From an uncultured Cellvibrio sp. (GTDB taxonomy: Bacteria > Pseudomonadota > Gammaproteobacteria > Pseudomonadales > Cellvibrionaceae), in assembly GCA_946480695.1 (NCBI GenBank), contig CAMLKG010000010.1, forward strand, positions 1 through 64,000: DNA of 64,000 nt. The letters are read 5' to 3'. The position numbers and the translations under genes are program-made. Shown here one piece after another: positions 1 to 7,543 of the stretch (positions within the stretch are counted from its first letter, which is position 1; each line of letters begins with the position of its first letter). The notes under the pieces were generated by a model. It saw only the letters and a list, made by a program, of their open reading frames with translations. It ran no database searches and was not told the origin of the DNA.

Positions 1-2
1 TA

Positions 3-125
3 GAAGGCCAGGCTTCCCGCGCGTTGGATACGAGCCTACCCCCCAACGTGGACCATAATCCACGCCCCATTAACAGGCCACTCAATGATCCCCGCTTAAA
101 CAAGCGAAACAATAGCGAGCAGTAA
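3..125 (+). CDS. C-terminal end of an unidentified protein (5' end outside window)
   Basis: One frame is open from the window edge to TAA at 123-125 (about 40 codons). The readable tail is polar and Asn/Pro/Arg-rich, ending in RLNKRNNSEQ, so it looks like a disordered C-terminus. An intrinsic terminator begins 24 bases after the stop, which supports a real gene end. The other two + frames close earlier. The family cannot be recognised from this piece. Confidence 0.4.
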   Translation, partial: EGQASRALDTSLPPNVDHNPRPINRPLNDPRLNKRNNSEQ

Positions 126-148
126 CAACCACTGTTGGCGCTAATCCC

Positions 149-183
149 AAAAAAGCCGAATTGAAATCAATTCGGCTTTTTTA
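149..183 (+). terminator. Rho-independent terminator after the first partial gene
   Basis: A 12-bp perfect stem (151-162 with 169-180), a six-base loop and a run of T. Preceding As pair with the final Ts, so it could work in both directions. Confidence 0.85.
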
Positions 184-248
184 TAATCAATAAAATTAAC
201 CAGCCATTTTTGATCTGCATGTTCGGATATTAAAATTAGGATTTTCTC

Positions 249-276
249 TTGCCCAATGAAAAAAGCTATGTATAAT
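249..276 (+). promoter_or_regulatory. Promoter of tRNA-Ser
   Basis: TTGCCC at 249-254, a 16-base spacer and a perfect TATAAT at 271-276. The predicted start is a few bases before the tRNA 5' end at 288. Confidence 0.65.
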
Positions 277-287
277 TTGCCGCACTC

Positions 288-377
288 GGAAGGGTGGCAG
301 AGTGGTTTAATGCACCGGTCTTGAAAACCGGCGTAGGTGCGAGCCTACCCAGGGTTCAAATCCCTGCCCTTCCGCCA
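288..377 (+). tRNA. tRNA-Ser (anticodon UGA)
   Basis: This is a 90-base class II tRNA. The acceptor stem GGAAGGG (288-294) pairs with CCCTTCC (367-373), followed by discriminator G and an encoded CCA (375-377). The anticodon stem CCGGT/ACCGG encloses the loop CTTGAAA, with TGA at 322-324. A long variable arm (GTAGG..CCTAC) is typical of serine tRNAs. The T arm GGGTTCAAATCCC is canonical. It has its own promoter upstream and terminator downstream, so it is a single-gene unit. Confidence 0.97.
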
Positions 378-382
378 TACAC

Positions 383-412
383 AAGGCATTTGAGCAATCA
401 AATGCCTTTTTT
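383..412 (+). terminator. Terminator of tRNA-Ser
   Basis: A 10-bp stem AAGGCATTTG / CAAATGCCTT with a six-base loop, followed by a T run to 412. It starts six bases after the tRNA CCA end. Confidence 0.85.
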
Positions 413-584
413 ATTGCCGCCATTAATTTCCGTCGAATTAACATTCATCATTTTCCCTATTGAACTCATTCCATCCGCTCCCCACTAAGTAATACCCTAC
501 GCCAGATTTACCTTGGCTTTATTTATTTAGCTTTGTATTATCAATTTATTTTCTCTAATCCCTGGCACATTGATGGAGTTCAAC

Positions 585-1268
585 ATGCAAGACGTTTATC
601 AAACTCATTCGACTCAGGTGTTGAGCCAAAGCGAAGTTAGTAAAGTATTGCGCAATACCTATTTCTTGCTTGGGCTGACCCTGGCATTTAGCGCTATTTG
701 CGCTGGCGGCGCGCTGGCGGCTGGCATTGGCCATGGAGCAGGATTAATGATGAGCCTTATCGCATTAGCCCTGATTTGGTTTGTCCTGCCTAAAACAGCA
801 AATTCCGCAACCGGTTTGGCTGTGGTATTCGTCTTCACCGGCCTGATTGGTGCAAGTCTCGGCCCCATTCTGAACAGATATCTCGCAATGGAAAATGGTA
901 CCGCCATTATTATGCAAGCATTAGGCGGTACAGCTGCGATTTTTATCGGCTTATCTGCTTACGTTCTGGCATCCCGTAAGAACTTCAGCTTCCTCGGTGG
1001 CTTCGTTGTCGTCGGAGTAATGCTAATGTTGGCAATAATGTTATTTTTATTCGGTGCATCTTTTTTTGGTTATCAATTTTCGGGACTGCATTTAGCGTTT
1101 TCCGCCGGCATTGTGTTACTGATGTCGGCGTTGATTCTTTATCAAACAAGCGAAATTATTCATGGTGGCGAAACTAATTACATCCTGGCTACAACCAGTT
1201 TGTACCTGTCTATAGTCAACTTATTCAACAGCCTGTTGCATCTATTGGATGTATCCAATGACAATTAA
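585..1268 (+). CDS. yccA: YccA-type inner-membrane protein (Bax inhibitor-1 family)
   Basis: A seven-helix inner-membrane protein of the BI-1/UPF0005 family. In E. coli YccA is a substrate and modulator of the FtsH protease. The pattern KVLRNTYFLL...LAFSA, the FLGG segment and the C-terminal HGGETNYI are family hallmarks. I place the start at ATG 585 because GGAG lies at 575-578, six bases upstream. In-frame TTG 570 and ATG 573 have no ribosome binding site. The protein is about 227 residues, normal for the family. It sits just upstream of tusDCBE in the same direction, as in Pseudomonas. The role in FtsH control is by homology only. Confidence 0.9.
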   Translation: MQDVYQTHSTQVLSQSEVSKVLRNTYFLLGLTLAFSAICAGGALAAGIGHGAGLMMSLIALALIWFVLPKTANSATGLAVVFVFTGLIGASLGPILNRYLAMENGTAIIMQALGGTAAIFIGLSAYVLASRKNFSFLGGFVVVGVMLMLAIMLFLFGASFFGYQFSGLHLAFSAGIVLLMSALILYQTSEIIHGGETNYILATTSLYLSIVNLFNSLLHLLDVSNDN

Positions 1269-1330
1269 TTTCAAACAAACTCATTTCGAGGCTCCCTTTG
1301 TGGAGCCTTATTTTTTTAAGCTGATTCATC

Positions 1331-1723
1331 ATGATCTTCGCTATTAACGTTCTTTCTGCTCCCTATTCATCACAAGCTAGTTATAGTGCTTATCAATTTG
1401 CAAATTCACTACTTGCGCAGGGACACCAGCTTCACCGCGTATTTTTTTATGGAGACGGCATACATAACGCAACAAGGCTTGCTGCCCCTCCGCAAGATGA
1501 ATTGGACCTTTACACTGCATGGCAGGAGTTGGCCGGCACACATGGCATAGACCTGGTGGTGTGTATTGCCGCTGCGTTAAAGCGCGGACTTATAAATAAG
1601 GAGGAATCATTGCGCTATCAAAAAGATACCGAAAACCTAGCCACTGGATTCACATTAGGCGGGCTTGGGCAATTGGTTGACGCGACAGTAGCGGCAGACC
1701 GGGTAATAACTTTCGGAAATTAA
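1331..1723 (+). CDS. tusD: Sulfurtransferase TusD
   Basis: This is a subunit of the cytoplasmic TusBCD complex. It accepts persulfide sulfur from TusA and passes it through TusE to MnmA for 2-thiolation of wobble uridine in tRNA-Lys, -Glu and -Gln. The DsrE-like fold covers all 130 residues. The active cysteine is Cys78 in VVCIAAALKRG, the same position as the catalytic Cys of E. coli TusD. It is the first gene of tusD-tusC-tusB-tusE, with eight bases to tusC, which predicts translational coupling and a fixed complex stoichiometry. Confidence 0.95.
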   Translation: MIFAINVLSAPYSSQASYSAYQFANSLLAQGHQLHRVFFYGDGIHNATRLAAPPQDELDLYTAWQELAGTHGIDLVVCIAAALKRGLINKEESLRYQKDTENLATGFTLGGLGQLVDATVAADRVITFGN

Positions 1724-1731
1724 CAGCACAG

Positions 1732-2094
1732 ATGCAAAAAAAATTATTATTCATCAGTCGCCACGCACCTTATGGCAACCCTCTTGCCAGGGAAGCCTTG
1801 GACGCCGCGTTGACAGCGGCAGTCTATGAGCAGGAAGTGCACATACTTTTTATGGACGACGGTGTATTCCAATTGCTTAAGGACCAAAACGGGAAAAACA
1901 TTGCACAAAAAAATTTATCCGCGATAGTGTCCGCCTTGCCTTTTTATGACATCGAAAATGTTTACGTCCACAGGGAGTCACTTGAACAAAGAAGAATAGC
2001 CCTCGATGAATTGGCTATTGAGAGTTTGACCGTTTTAAACAACCATCAAGTTGCGGAATTAATGGGCCAGCAAACGCATATACTGAGTTTTTAA
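1732..2094 (+). CDS. tusC: Sulfurtransferase subunit TusC
   Basis: The second subunit of the TusBCD sulfur-relay complex (DsrF-like, about 120 residues). The N-terminus KKLLFISRHAPYG and the segment HILFMDDGVFQLL match the family. TusC has no catalytic cysteine and acts structurally, and none is seen here. It lies between tusD and tusB with gaps of 8 and 3 bases, so it is almost certainly co-transcribed. The family assignment rests on sequence pattern plus operon position. Confidence 0.94.
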   Translation: MQKKLLFISRHAPYGNPLAREALDAALTAAVYEQEVHILFMDDGVFQLLKDQNGKNIAQKNLSAIVSALPFYDIENVYVHRESLEQRRIALDELAIESLTVLNNHQVAELMGQQTHILSF

Positions 2095-2097
2095 TTT

Positions 2098-2406
2098 ATG
2101 GGTATCTTGCATACAGTTAACAAATCACCGTTTACTCACAGTGCATTAAAGTCCTGCATAGCGGTTTGTGCAAATGAAGATGCCCTGTTACTCATAGAAG
2201 ATGGCGTTTTTGGAGGAATCTCAAATTCGCCTGATGCAATCGCCCTTTTGGACCTGATTAATCGCGGCATAAATATTTATGCTTTATCAGAGGATGTGGG
2301 TGCGCGCGGCATTGAAAAAAAAATTTACAGCCAGATCCAAATGATTAATTATGATGGTTTTGTCAAACTAGCACTTGATCACAAGTGCGTACAAAGCTGG
2401 TATTAG
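2098..2406 (+). CDS. tusB: Sulfurtransferase subunit TusB
   Basis: The third subunit of TusBCD (DsrH family, 102 residues). It starts MGILHTVNKSPF and ends CVQSWY, where a terminal QSW-type tail is typical of TusB. ALLLIEDGV and INIYALSEDVGARG are family segments. It starts three bases after tusC and ends one base before the ATG of tusE, a tightly packed operon. Confidence 0.94.
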   Translation: MGILHTVNKSPFTHSALKSCIAVCANEDALLLIEDGVFGGISNSPDAIALLDLINRGINIYALSEDVGARGIEKKIYSQIQMINYDGFVKLALDHKCVQSWY

Positions 2407-2407
2407 C

Positions 2408-2740
2408 ATGCACCTTGAAATTAATGGCCGGGCAATAGCAGTGGATCAGGATGGCTATATTAAGGATTTGCAGGAATGGACTGCGGAAGCAGCTACAGCG
2501 ATTGCCCAACAGGAGAATATCTGCCTAACGGAAGCACACTGGGAAATAATTTTTTTATTACAGGAGTTTTATCGCGAATTTGAAATTTCACCAGCCATGC
2601 GAGCGCTGGTGAAATATACAGAAAAAAAACTTGGCCCGGAAAAAGGAAAAAGCATTTACCTTTTACAATTGTTTCCACCTAGCCCGGCAAAAGTTGCGAG
2701 TAAAATTGCAGGGCTTCCTCGTCCCGCTAATTGTCTATAG
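2408..2740 (+). CDS. tusE: Sulfur-relay protein TusE (DsrC family)
   Basis: A 110-residue DsrC-like carrier that takes sulfur from TusD and presents it to MnmA. The penultimate residue Cys109 in LPRPANCL is the conserved carrier cysteine on a flexible C-terminal arm. HWE, FYREF and SPAMRALVK are the conserved core. The start is ATG 2408, immediately after the tusB stop; a longer frame upstream overlaps tusB and is unlikely. Its last 14 bases overlap the 3' end of the convergent symporter gene. Confidence 0.95.
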   Translation: MHLEINGRAIAVDQDGYIKDLQEWTAEAATAIAQQENICLTEAHWEIIFLLQEFYREFEISPAMRALVKYTEKKLGPEKGKSIYLLQLFPPSPAKVASKIAGLPRPANCL

Positions 2741-4106
2741 ATGGCGATGGCGCTTTATTATTTTCTTTATTGTCAAAATAATTCCTGGTGAGGGCGAGCA
2801 CGACGGGACTTAACAACAAAAGCGCTATCAGGTTTGGAATTGCCATTAATGCGTTTAGGGTATCAGCCAATAACCAGACAAAATCCAACTGAAAAACCGC
2901 TCCACCAAACACTGCAAACACCCAGACTATTCGAAATGGCAGTACAGTTTTCCTCCCGGCAAGATATATCCAGCATTTTTCCCCGTAGTACCCCCACCCT
3001 AAAATGGTGGTAAATGTAAAAATTAACAAAGCGATAGCCAGTAGGTATGCGCCTACACCCGGCAAGGCTGTTTCGAACGCTGCGCTTGATAAACTCGCCC
3101 CTTTGATACCGCTATTCCAAACACCGGAGCAAATAATGGTCAATCCGGTCATGCTACAAACAACTATGGTATCGATGAAGGTACCTATCATTCCAATCAA
3201 CCCTGACCGCACCGGACTGTTTGTAGTACCAGCCGCCTGGGCAATGCCGGCAGTTCCCAAGCCTGCCTCATTGGAAAAAATACCTCGCGCTACACCATAT
3301 TGGATCGCCATCAATACCGCTGCCCCCGCGAAACCTCCTGTGGCCGCCGCCGGTGTGAAAGCGTGCTCAAAAATCAACGCAAGTGCAGCTGGAATACGAT
3401 CAGCATAAATTACCAGTACAACCAATGACATAACCACGTAACCGACGCACATAAATGGCACCAGTGATGCGGAAACCTTTGCAATTCGCTGTATGCCCCC
3501 AAGGACTACAATTGCAACAATAATTGTTGTTACCAATCCGGTTATCCAACGCTCAATATGGAAGGTTGATTCCAATACCTCCGCCATACTGTTGGCCTGC
3601 ACCATATTTCCGATCCCAAAACCGGCAAACCCCCCGAAAAGGGCGAATGCAAAACCAAGCCACGCCCAGCGTTTACCCAATCCATTTTTTATTGCATACA
3701 TGGGTCCGCCAATGTATTCACCTTTTTCATCTTTTTCACGGAAATGAACGGCCAAAACAATTTCCGAGTATTTAGTGGCCATACCCACCAGGGCTGTACA
3801 CCACATCCAAAACAAGGCGCCGGGACCGCCCAGGAAAATGGCCGTAGCTACACCGGCGATATTACCCGTACCGACCGTTGCTGAAAGGCATGTCATCAGT
3901 GCCTGGAAAGGGCTGACGTCGCCGGTCGATTGATCACCTTTTTCCCGTCCGCCCCACATTAGTTTGAAACCCAGGGCCAATTTTAGCAGCGGCATTCCCT
4001 TCAGCATTGCCATCAGGAAAAATCCCGTCCCCAAGATAAGTATGAGCATGGCAGGTCCCCATACCATGCCATTCAGCCAGGTAACAATCTGTTGTATTAA
4101 CTCCAT
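2727..4106 (-). CDS. Sodium/alanine (glycine) symporter, AGCS family
   Basis: A 459-residue inner-membrane transporter of the alanine-or-glycine:cation symporter family. It imports small amino acids with sodium. The hallmark blocks are SATVGTGNIAGVATAIFLGGPGA near residues 74-97, GGPMY near 133 and FSNEAGLGTAGIAQAA near 275. Ten or more hydrophobic segments span the protein, and the C-terminus is hydrophilic. It is transcribed alone, convergent with tusE (14-base overlap) and separated from yajC by a terminator. Substrate choice between alanine, glycine and serine cannot be read from the sequence. Confidence 0.93.
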   Translation of the reverse strand: MELIQQIVTWLNGMVWGPAMLILILGTGFFLMAMLKGMPLLKLALGFKLMWGGREKGDQSTGDVSPFQALMTCLSATVGTGNIAGVATAIFLGGPGALFWMWCTALVGMATKYSEIVLAVHFREKDEKGEYIGGPMYAIKNGLGKRWAWLGFAFALFGGFAGFGIGNMVQANSMAEVLESTFHIERWITGLVTTIIVAIVVLGGIQRIAKVSASLVPFMCVGYVVMSLVVLVIYADRIPAALALIFEHAFTPAAATGGFAGAAVLMAIQYGVARGIFSNEAGLGTAGIAQAAGTTNSPVRSGLIGMIGTFIDTIVVCSMTGLTIICSGVWNSGIKGASLSSAAFETALPGVGAYLLAIALLIFTFTTILGWGYYGEKCWIYLAGRKTVLPFRIVWVFAVFGGAVFQLDFVWLLADTLNALMAIPNLIALLLLSPVVLALTRNYFDNKENNKAPSPSIDN

Positions 4107-4165
4107 AAGTTAAGTCCGCATCATTTTTATTAGTGTAAAAACCAGGGCTGGTGAAATATCGGGAA

Positions 4166-4191
4166 TAAAAAAGGGGCCTAAGCCCCTTTTT
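4166..4191 (-). terminator. Terminator after yajC
   Basis: On the minus strand a GGGGC / GCCCC stem flanked by A and T runs lies 13 bases after the yajC stop. It separates yajC from the symporter gene. Confidence 0.75.
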
Positions 4192-4203
4192 ACCACTAGC
4201 TGA

Positions 4204-4548
4204 TCAGGCAGCATCTATGGATTTGATTGTCCCTTTAGGCAATACCGCGTGCACAGCAACCTTTTGGAATTTAAGCTCTACATTATTTCCCGTTTCAAGC
4301 ACAACATAATTTTCATCAACTTTGATAATTTTACCAAGCATTCCGCTGGTCATAATTACCTCATCGCCCTTGGCCAGGGCTGCAACCAGATTTTGGTGTT
4401 CTTTTTGACGCTTGCGCTGAGGACGAATAATCAATAAGTACATAAATAAAAACATGCCACCAAACATCAACAATGTAATCATTGGATTACCTTGCGAAGC
4501 AGGTGCGGCCTGAGTCTGGGCCACGGCGGACGCAATAAAGAAACTCAT
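4204..4548 (-). CDS. yajC: Preprotein translocase subunit YajC
   Basis: A 114-residue accessory protein of the Sec translocon that associates with SecD and SecF. It has an Ala/Gln-rich N-terminus (SAVAQTQAAPAS), one membrane helix at about residues 22-40, then the family signature IIRPQRKRQKEHQ and the cytoplasmic segment GDEVIMTSGMLGKI. Normally yajC is followed by secD and secF. Here a terminator follows directly and no secDF is in the window, so this copy is transcribed on its own. The start ATG 4548 fits the family N-terminus. Confidence 0.93.
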   Translation of the reverse strand: MSFFIASAVAQTQAAPASQGNPMITLLMFGGMFLFMYLLIIRPQRKRQKEHQNLVAALAKGDEVIMTSGMLGKIIKVDENYVVLETGNNVELKFQKVAVHAVLPKGTIKSIDAA

Positions 4549-4572
4549 GAATCTAACCTCATAGAATAAAGA

Positions 4573-4614
4573 GCGCTAACTCTACCTGTTTTGCAACAGG
4601 CAAGCAATTAGCGC
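4573..4614. repeat. Nested inverted repeat between the AraC-type gene and yajC
   Basis: Outer arms GCGCTAA (4573-4579) and TTAGCGC (4608-4614) enclose an inner hairpin CCTGTT-TTGC-AACAGG (4585-4600). On the minus strand it is followed by a weakly T-rich stretch. It could end the AraC-type transcript or mark the yajC control region. Confidence 0.5.
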
Positions 4615-4645
4615 AACTTAACCAGAAGGGAAGTGAAAAGATTGA

Positions 4646-5089
4646 TCAGGCGTAATCCCTGAACAATTTTCTGAATACGCTGGGGGACAAACTGGTCCAG
4701 CGTTTAAAGGCATTGGTGAAACTGGTGCGATCTGAAAAATCCAGTGACTTGGAAACCGTGTCCACACTCATGTGCTCATCAATGAGGTACTTAATCGCAT
4801 AATGGAAACGCAACACATCTCGCAACTGCGCAAAATTTGCACCTTGCTGTTGCAACCGGCGTTGCAGGGTTCGCTTGGAAAGTTTGAGGTCCTCGGCAAT
4901 TCGATCTATTGATAGATCATCCCGGCCAACACGCTGTTTTAACGCGTCGATTACCCTGGCAGAAACCCCTTCATATTTTGGAATTTCAGCCATGGCCAAA
5001 TATTCAGGGTATGACCTGACCTCCGAGCCTTCGAATGAGTTTTCTGAAAAATGTTCACTGTTACGGTAAATGCGCTGTAGTTGGATCAT
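4646..5089 (-). CDS. Small AraC/XylS-type transcriptional regulator
   Basis: This is a 147-residue protein made almost only of the AraC-type DNA-binding domain, with two helix-turn-helix units. LSIDRIAEDLKLSKRTLQRR is the first and VDTVSKSLDFSDRTSFTNAF the second, followed by the usual RW..LSPSVFRKLF end. The normal effector domain is replaced by about 50 unassigned residues. I place the start at ATG 5089 because AAGGAGA lies eight bases upstream; the longer frame starts at a TTG with no site. A long inverted repeat at 5228-5270 lies upstream and could be its target. The regulated pathway is unknown. Confidence 0.82.
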   Translation of the reverse strand: MIQLQRIYRNSEHFSENSFEGSEVRSYPEYLAMAEIPKYEGVSARVIDALKQRVGRDDLSIDRIAEDLKLSKRTLQRRLQQQGANFAQLRDVLRFHYAIKYLIDEHMSVDTVSKSLDFSDRTSFTNAFKRWTSLSPSVFRKLFRDYA

Positions 5090-5227
5090 CCAGCCGTCTC
5101 CTTTGCCGAGCAAGGGCGTTTGTTAAAATCTAAAGGAAGTGTAGTGTAGCGTTGAGAATGCATTATCAGTGCCAAAACCTTCCCGTGCTGGTTCGAGTTA
5201 TTAATTGGGCGAATTATAATCGCACTT

Positions 5228-5270
5228 TATTTTGCACAAAGCGACATGCTTTGGAATTATGTGCAAAATA
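5228..5270. repeat. 11-bp perfect inverted repeat upstream of the AraC-type gene
   Basis: TATTTTGCACA (5228-5238) and TGTGCAAAATA (5260-5270) are exact inverse complements with a 21-base spacer. It lies in the 219-base gap between the peroxiredoxin stop and the AraC-type start. There is no T run, so an operator or paired activator site is more likely than a terminator. Confidence 0.6.
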
Positions 5271-5308
5271 TAATTTTCCATATCACCCAACATTATATTA
5301 AGGCCTCT

Positions 5309-5782
5309 CTAAATACCCTTACCTATAAGCGCGAGCATGTCTTGATCGTGGGTTTTAGTATTTACCTTATCCATAATATGCACGAGCCGCCCTTCTTTAT
5401 TAATTAAAAAGCTTGTGCGCAAAATTCCCATAAATTCCCGCCCCATGAATTTTTTTAAACCCCAGACTCCATACTTTTCAGCAATGGAATGATCTTCATC
5501 AGCCAATAAATTGAAATTTAAATTATATTTATTTACAAATTTTTGTAATTTTGCCACTGGATCCGGGCTTATTCCCAGAACAACTGTCTCTAATGCGGCG
5601 AATTTTTCATGGGTATCCCGAATACCGCAAGCCTGCACCGTACAACCCGGTGTGGATGCTTTTGGATAAAAATATACAACAACGTTGCTCTTGCCTTTGA
5701 AGTCTTTTAATGAAACGGAATTGCCATTAGAGTCCGACAAGGTGAACAAGGGGGCGAGGTTACCTACCTTGGGAAAAGTCAT
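5309..5782 (-). CDS. bcp: Thioredoxin-dependent peroxiredoxin, PrxQ/Bcp type
   Basis: A cytoplasmic thiol peroxidase that reduces hydrogen peroxide and organic peroxides at the expense of thioredoxin. The motif ASTPGCTVQAC carries the peroxidatic Cys47 and the resolving Cys52 five residues later, the PrxQ atypical 2-Cys arrangement. YGVWG and RTSFLINKEG are family blocks. I choose ATG 5782 (157 residues) because GGAG lies ten bases upstream and the length matches the family. The frame is open 19 codons further, but that part resembles no Prx. It lies 71 bases downstream of the GGDEF gene on the same strand. Confidence 0.92.
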   Translation of the reverse strand: MTFPKVGNLAPLFTLSDSNGNSVSLKDFKGKSNVVVYFYPKASTPGCTVQACGIRDTHEKFAALETVVLGISPDPVAKLQKFVNKYNLNFNLLADEDHSIAEKYGVWGLKKFMGREFMGILRTSFLINKEGRLVHIMDKVNTKTHDQDMLALIGKGI

Positions 5783-5853
5783 CAATGAATTGCTCCGGAA
5801 ATTGGTGGATGTTGAAAGTAGCACACAGTCGCTAGCCAAATGTAATCCGGCAG

Positions 5854-6537
5854 CTAATCATCTCGATTGTCAAATAAATCGACAAGTGCCGCCTTCTCAT
5901 CCGGTGTTACTGTTGATTGCACAAGAGCCGAATCGATTACTGAAGACTTCACACGATTGCGGCCATCATTTTTTGCCTCGTAAAGTAAACTATCAACACG
6001 TTCAACAAACCCCTCTGGGGTATCGCTGTGATTCGCGCGAAACTCGCCAACCCCCAGGCTCGCGGTTATCGATAAGGTATGGCCATTGTGCAGGAGGGGG
6101 GTATTTTGAATTACCTCACGCAAACGTTCTGCAACACTTCTTGCCTGGCCTAAATCGGTGTTAGGCAATAGGATGATAAATTCTTCACCGCCGAAACGAC
6201 AGGCATAATCCAGCTTGCGAATCGTTAACCTGATGAGGTTTGCAACCAAGGTCAACGCCTGGTTTCCCAATTCATGTCCCCATGTATCATTAAATTTCTT
6301 GAAATGATCGATATCCAAAACAATGAGGGATAATGCCTGGAATGAACGGCGGGCTCGTTCCATTTCAAGCGGCAAGGTATCGGAAAAAAACCTGAAATTA
6401 TAAAGACCGGTGAGTGCGTCCGTCCGCACTTGTTCTTTTAACAAGCTGACCTGCTCGCGCAAATTCTGTAATTCTTGCGCGAATCGGCAGGGCGAGTCCC
6501 CTAAAAGGCAGAAATAACCGGAAGACAATGAATCCAT
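5854..6537 (-). CDS. Diguanylate cyclase with a GGDEF domain
   Basis: Likely converts two GTP to cyclic di-GMP. The protein is 227 residues: a short N-terminal part, a brief coiled coil (about 20-38) and one GGDEF domain (about 38-200). The active-site motif is GGEEF at 116-120. RKLD at 107-110 lies exactly five residues before it and matches the RxxD inhibitory site, so product feedback is expected. DALTGLYNFRFF is the conserved domain start. No sensor domain or membrane helix is seen, so its input must come from a partner or from dimerisation. No strong ribosome binding site supports the chosen start. Confidence 0.88.
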   Translation of the reverse strand: MDSLSSGYFCLLGDSPCRFAQELQNLREQVSLLKEQVRTDALTGLYNFRFFSDTLPLEMERARRSFQALSLIVLDIDHFKKFNDTWGHELGNQALTLVANLIRLTIRKLDYACRFGGEEFIILLPNTDLGQARSVAERLREVIQNTPLLHNGHTLSITASLGVGEFRANHSDTPEGFVERVDSLLYEAKNDGRNRVKSSVIDSALVQSTVTPDEKAALVDLFDNRDD

Positions 6538-6604
6538 AGCACGAGGGTGATAAATGAATAATGTGGAGATGGCAGTCTAGACGATTGGAAATATTCCCAC
6601 CACT

Positions 6605-6634
6605 GGTTCCGGTAAACACAACCTTACCGGAACC
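6605..6634 (-). terminator. Strong hairpin downstream of aguB
   Basis: An 11-bp perfect stem GGTTCCGGTAA / TTACCGGAACC with an eight-base loop, 10 bases past the aguB stop. There is no T run on either side, so it is either an imperfect terminator or an mRNA-stabilising 3' hairpin of aguAB. Confidence 0.5.
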
Positions 6635-6643
6635 TGTCTCATA

Positions 6644-7543
6644 TTAATCGCGGTAGATCTTTAACAAGTCTCCGTAATGATCAATTCGGCGATCTCGCAA
6701 ATAGGGCCACATGCGTCGCACCGCTTCGCTTCGCGATAAATCTACAGCGACTACCTGGGTTTCTTCCTGATCCGTACTTGCCGCCCACAAAAATTCGCCC
6801 TGGGGTCCTGCAACAAAACTGCTGCCCCAGAAATTTAACCCGGCTCCACCTGCGGGATCAGGCTCGTGCCCTACACGATTAACACTGATAACGGGCAAAC
6901 CGTTGGCAATCGCATGGCCGCGTTGAATAGTAATCCAGGCCTCGCGTTGGCGAGCCTGTTCATCGGCAACTTCTTCCGGCGACCAACCGATAGCCGTGGG
7001 ATAGATCAGCAACTCTGCTCCGGCCATCGCCATTAACCTGGCAGCCTCCGGAAACCACTGATCCCAACAGACTAATATGCCCAGCTTACCAACGGATGTC
7101 TGTATTGGATTAAACCCTAAATCGCCCGGCGTAAAATAGAATTTCTCGTAATAGCCTGGATCATCCGGAATATGCATTTTGCGATATTTACCGGCAATAA
7201 TTCCATCGCGCTCAATAACAACGGCGGTATTGTGATGCAGCCCTACTCCACGTTTTTCAAACAAGGAAGCCACAATAACTATATCCAATTCCTTTGCTAA
7301 ATCCCCCAGGGCTCGCGTGCTGGGGCCAGGGATTGGCTCCGCCAGGTCAAAATATCCCGACATTTCCTGCTGGCAAAAATAGGGGCCGCGGTGCAATTCC
7401 TGGAGCACCACCAGCTCAGCGCCCCGAGACGCAGCAATACGGATTTGCGCTATGGTTTTTGCAAAATTATCATCAGCATTGGCACTACACGATTGTTGGA
7501 CCAAACCAACATTCAAGGATTTACGGGAATCTTTTTTTTGCAT
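6644..7543 (-). CDS. aguB: N-carbamoylputrescine amidase
   Basis: A nitrilase-superfamily amidase that hydrolyses N-carbamoylputrescine to putrescine, CO2 and ammonia, the second step after agmatine deiminase. The catalytic triad is visible as Glu49 (LQELHRG), Lys122 (YRKMHIPDD) and Cys159 (LVCWDQWFPE). The protein is 299 residues, normal for AguB. The ATG at 7543 overlaps the aguA TGA stop by one base (TGATG) and has GGAG just upstream inside aguA, so the two genes are translationally coupled. Together with speA and the carboxynorspermidine genes it supplies putrescine for spermidine. Confidence 0.95.
   Translation of the reverse strand: MQKKDSRKSLNVGLVQQSCSANADDNFAKTIAQIRIAASRGAELVVLQELHRGPYFCQQEMSGYFDLAEPIPGPSTRALGDLAKELDIVIVASLFEKRGVGLHHNTAVVIERDGIIAGKYRKMHIPDDPGYYEKFYFTPGDLGFNPIQTSVGKLGILVCWDQWFPEAARLMAMAGAELLIYPTAIGWSPEEVADEQARQREAWITIQRGHAIANGLPVISVNRVGHEPDPAGGAGLNFWGSSFVAGPQGEFLWAASTDQEETQVVAVDLSRSEAVRRMWPYLRDRRIDHYGDLLKIYRD

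Noticed and set aside
31..350. 11-base match CGAGCCTACCC at 31-41 and in the tRNA-Ser variable arm (340-350), as a possible attachment-site repeat
   Set aside because: Too short, in the variable arm instead of the tRNA 3' end, and no integrase or mobile genes are present.
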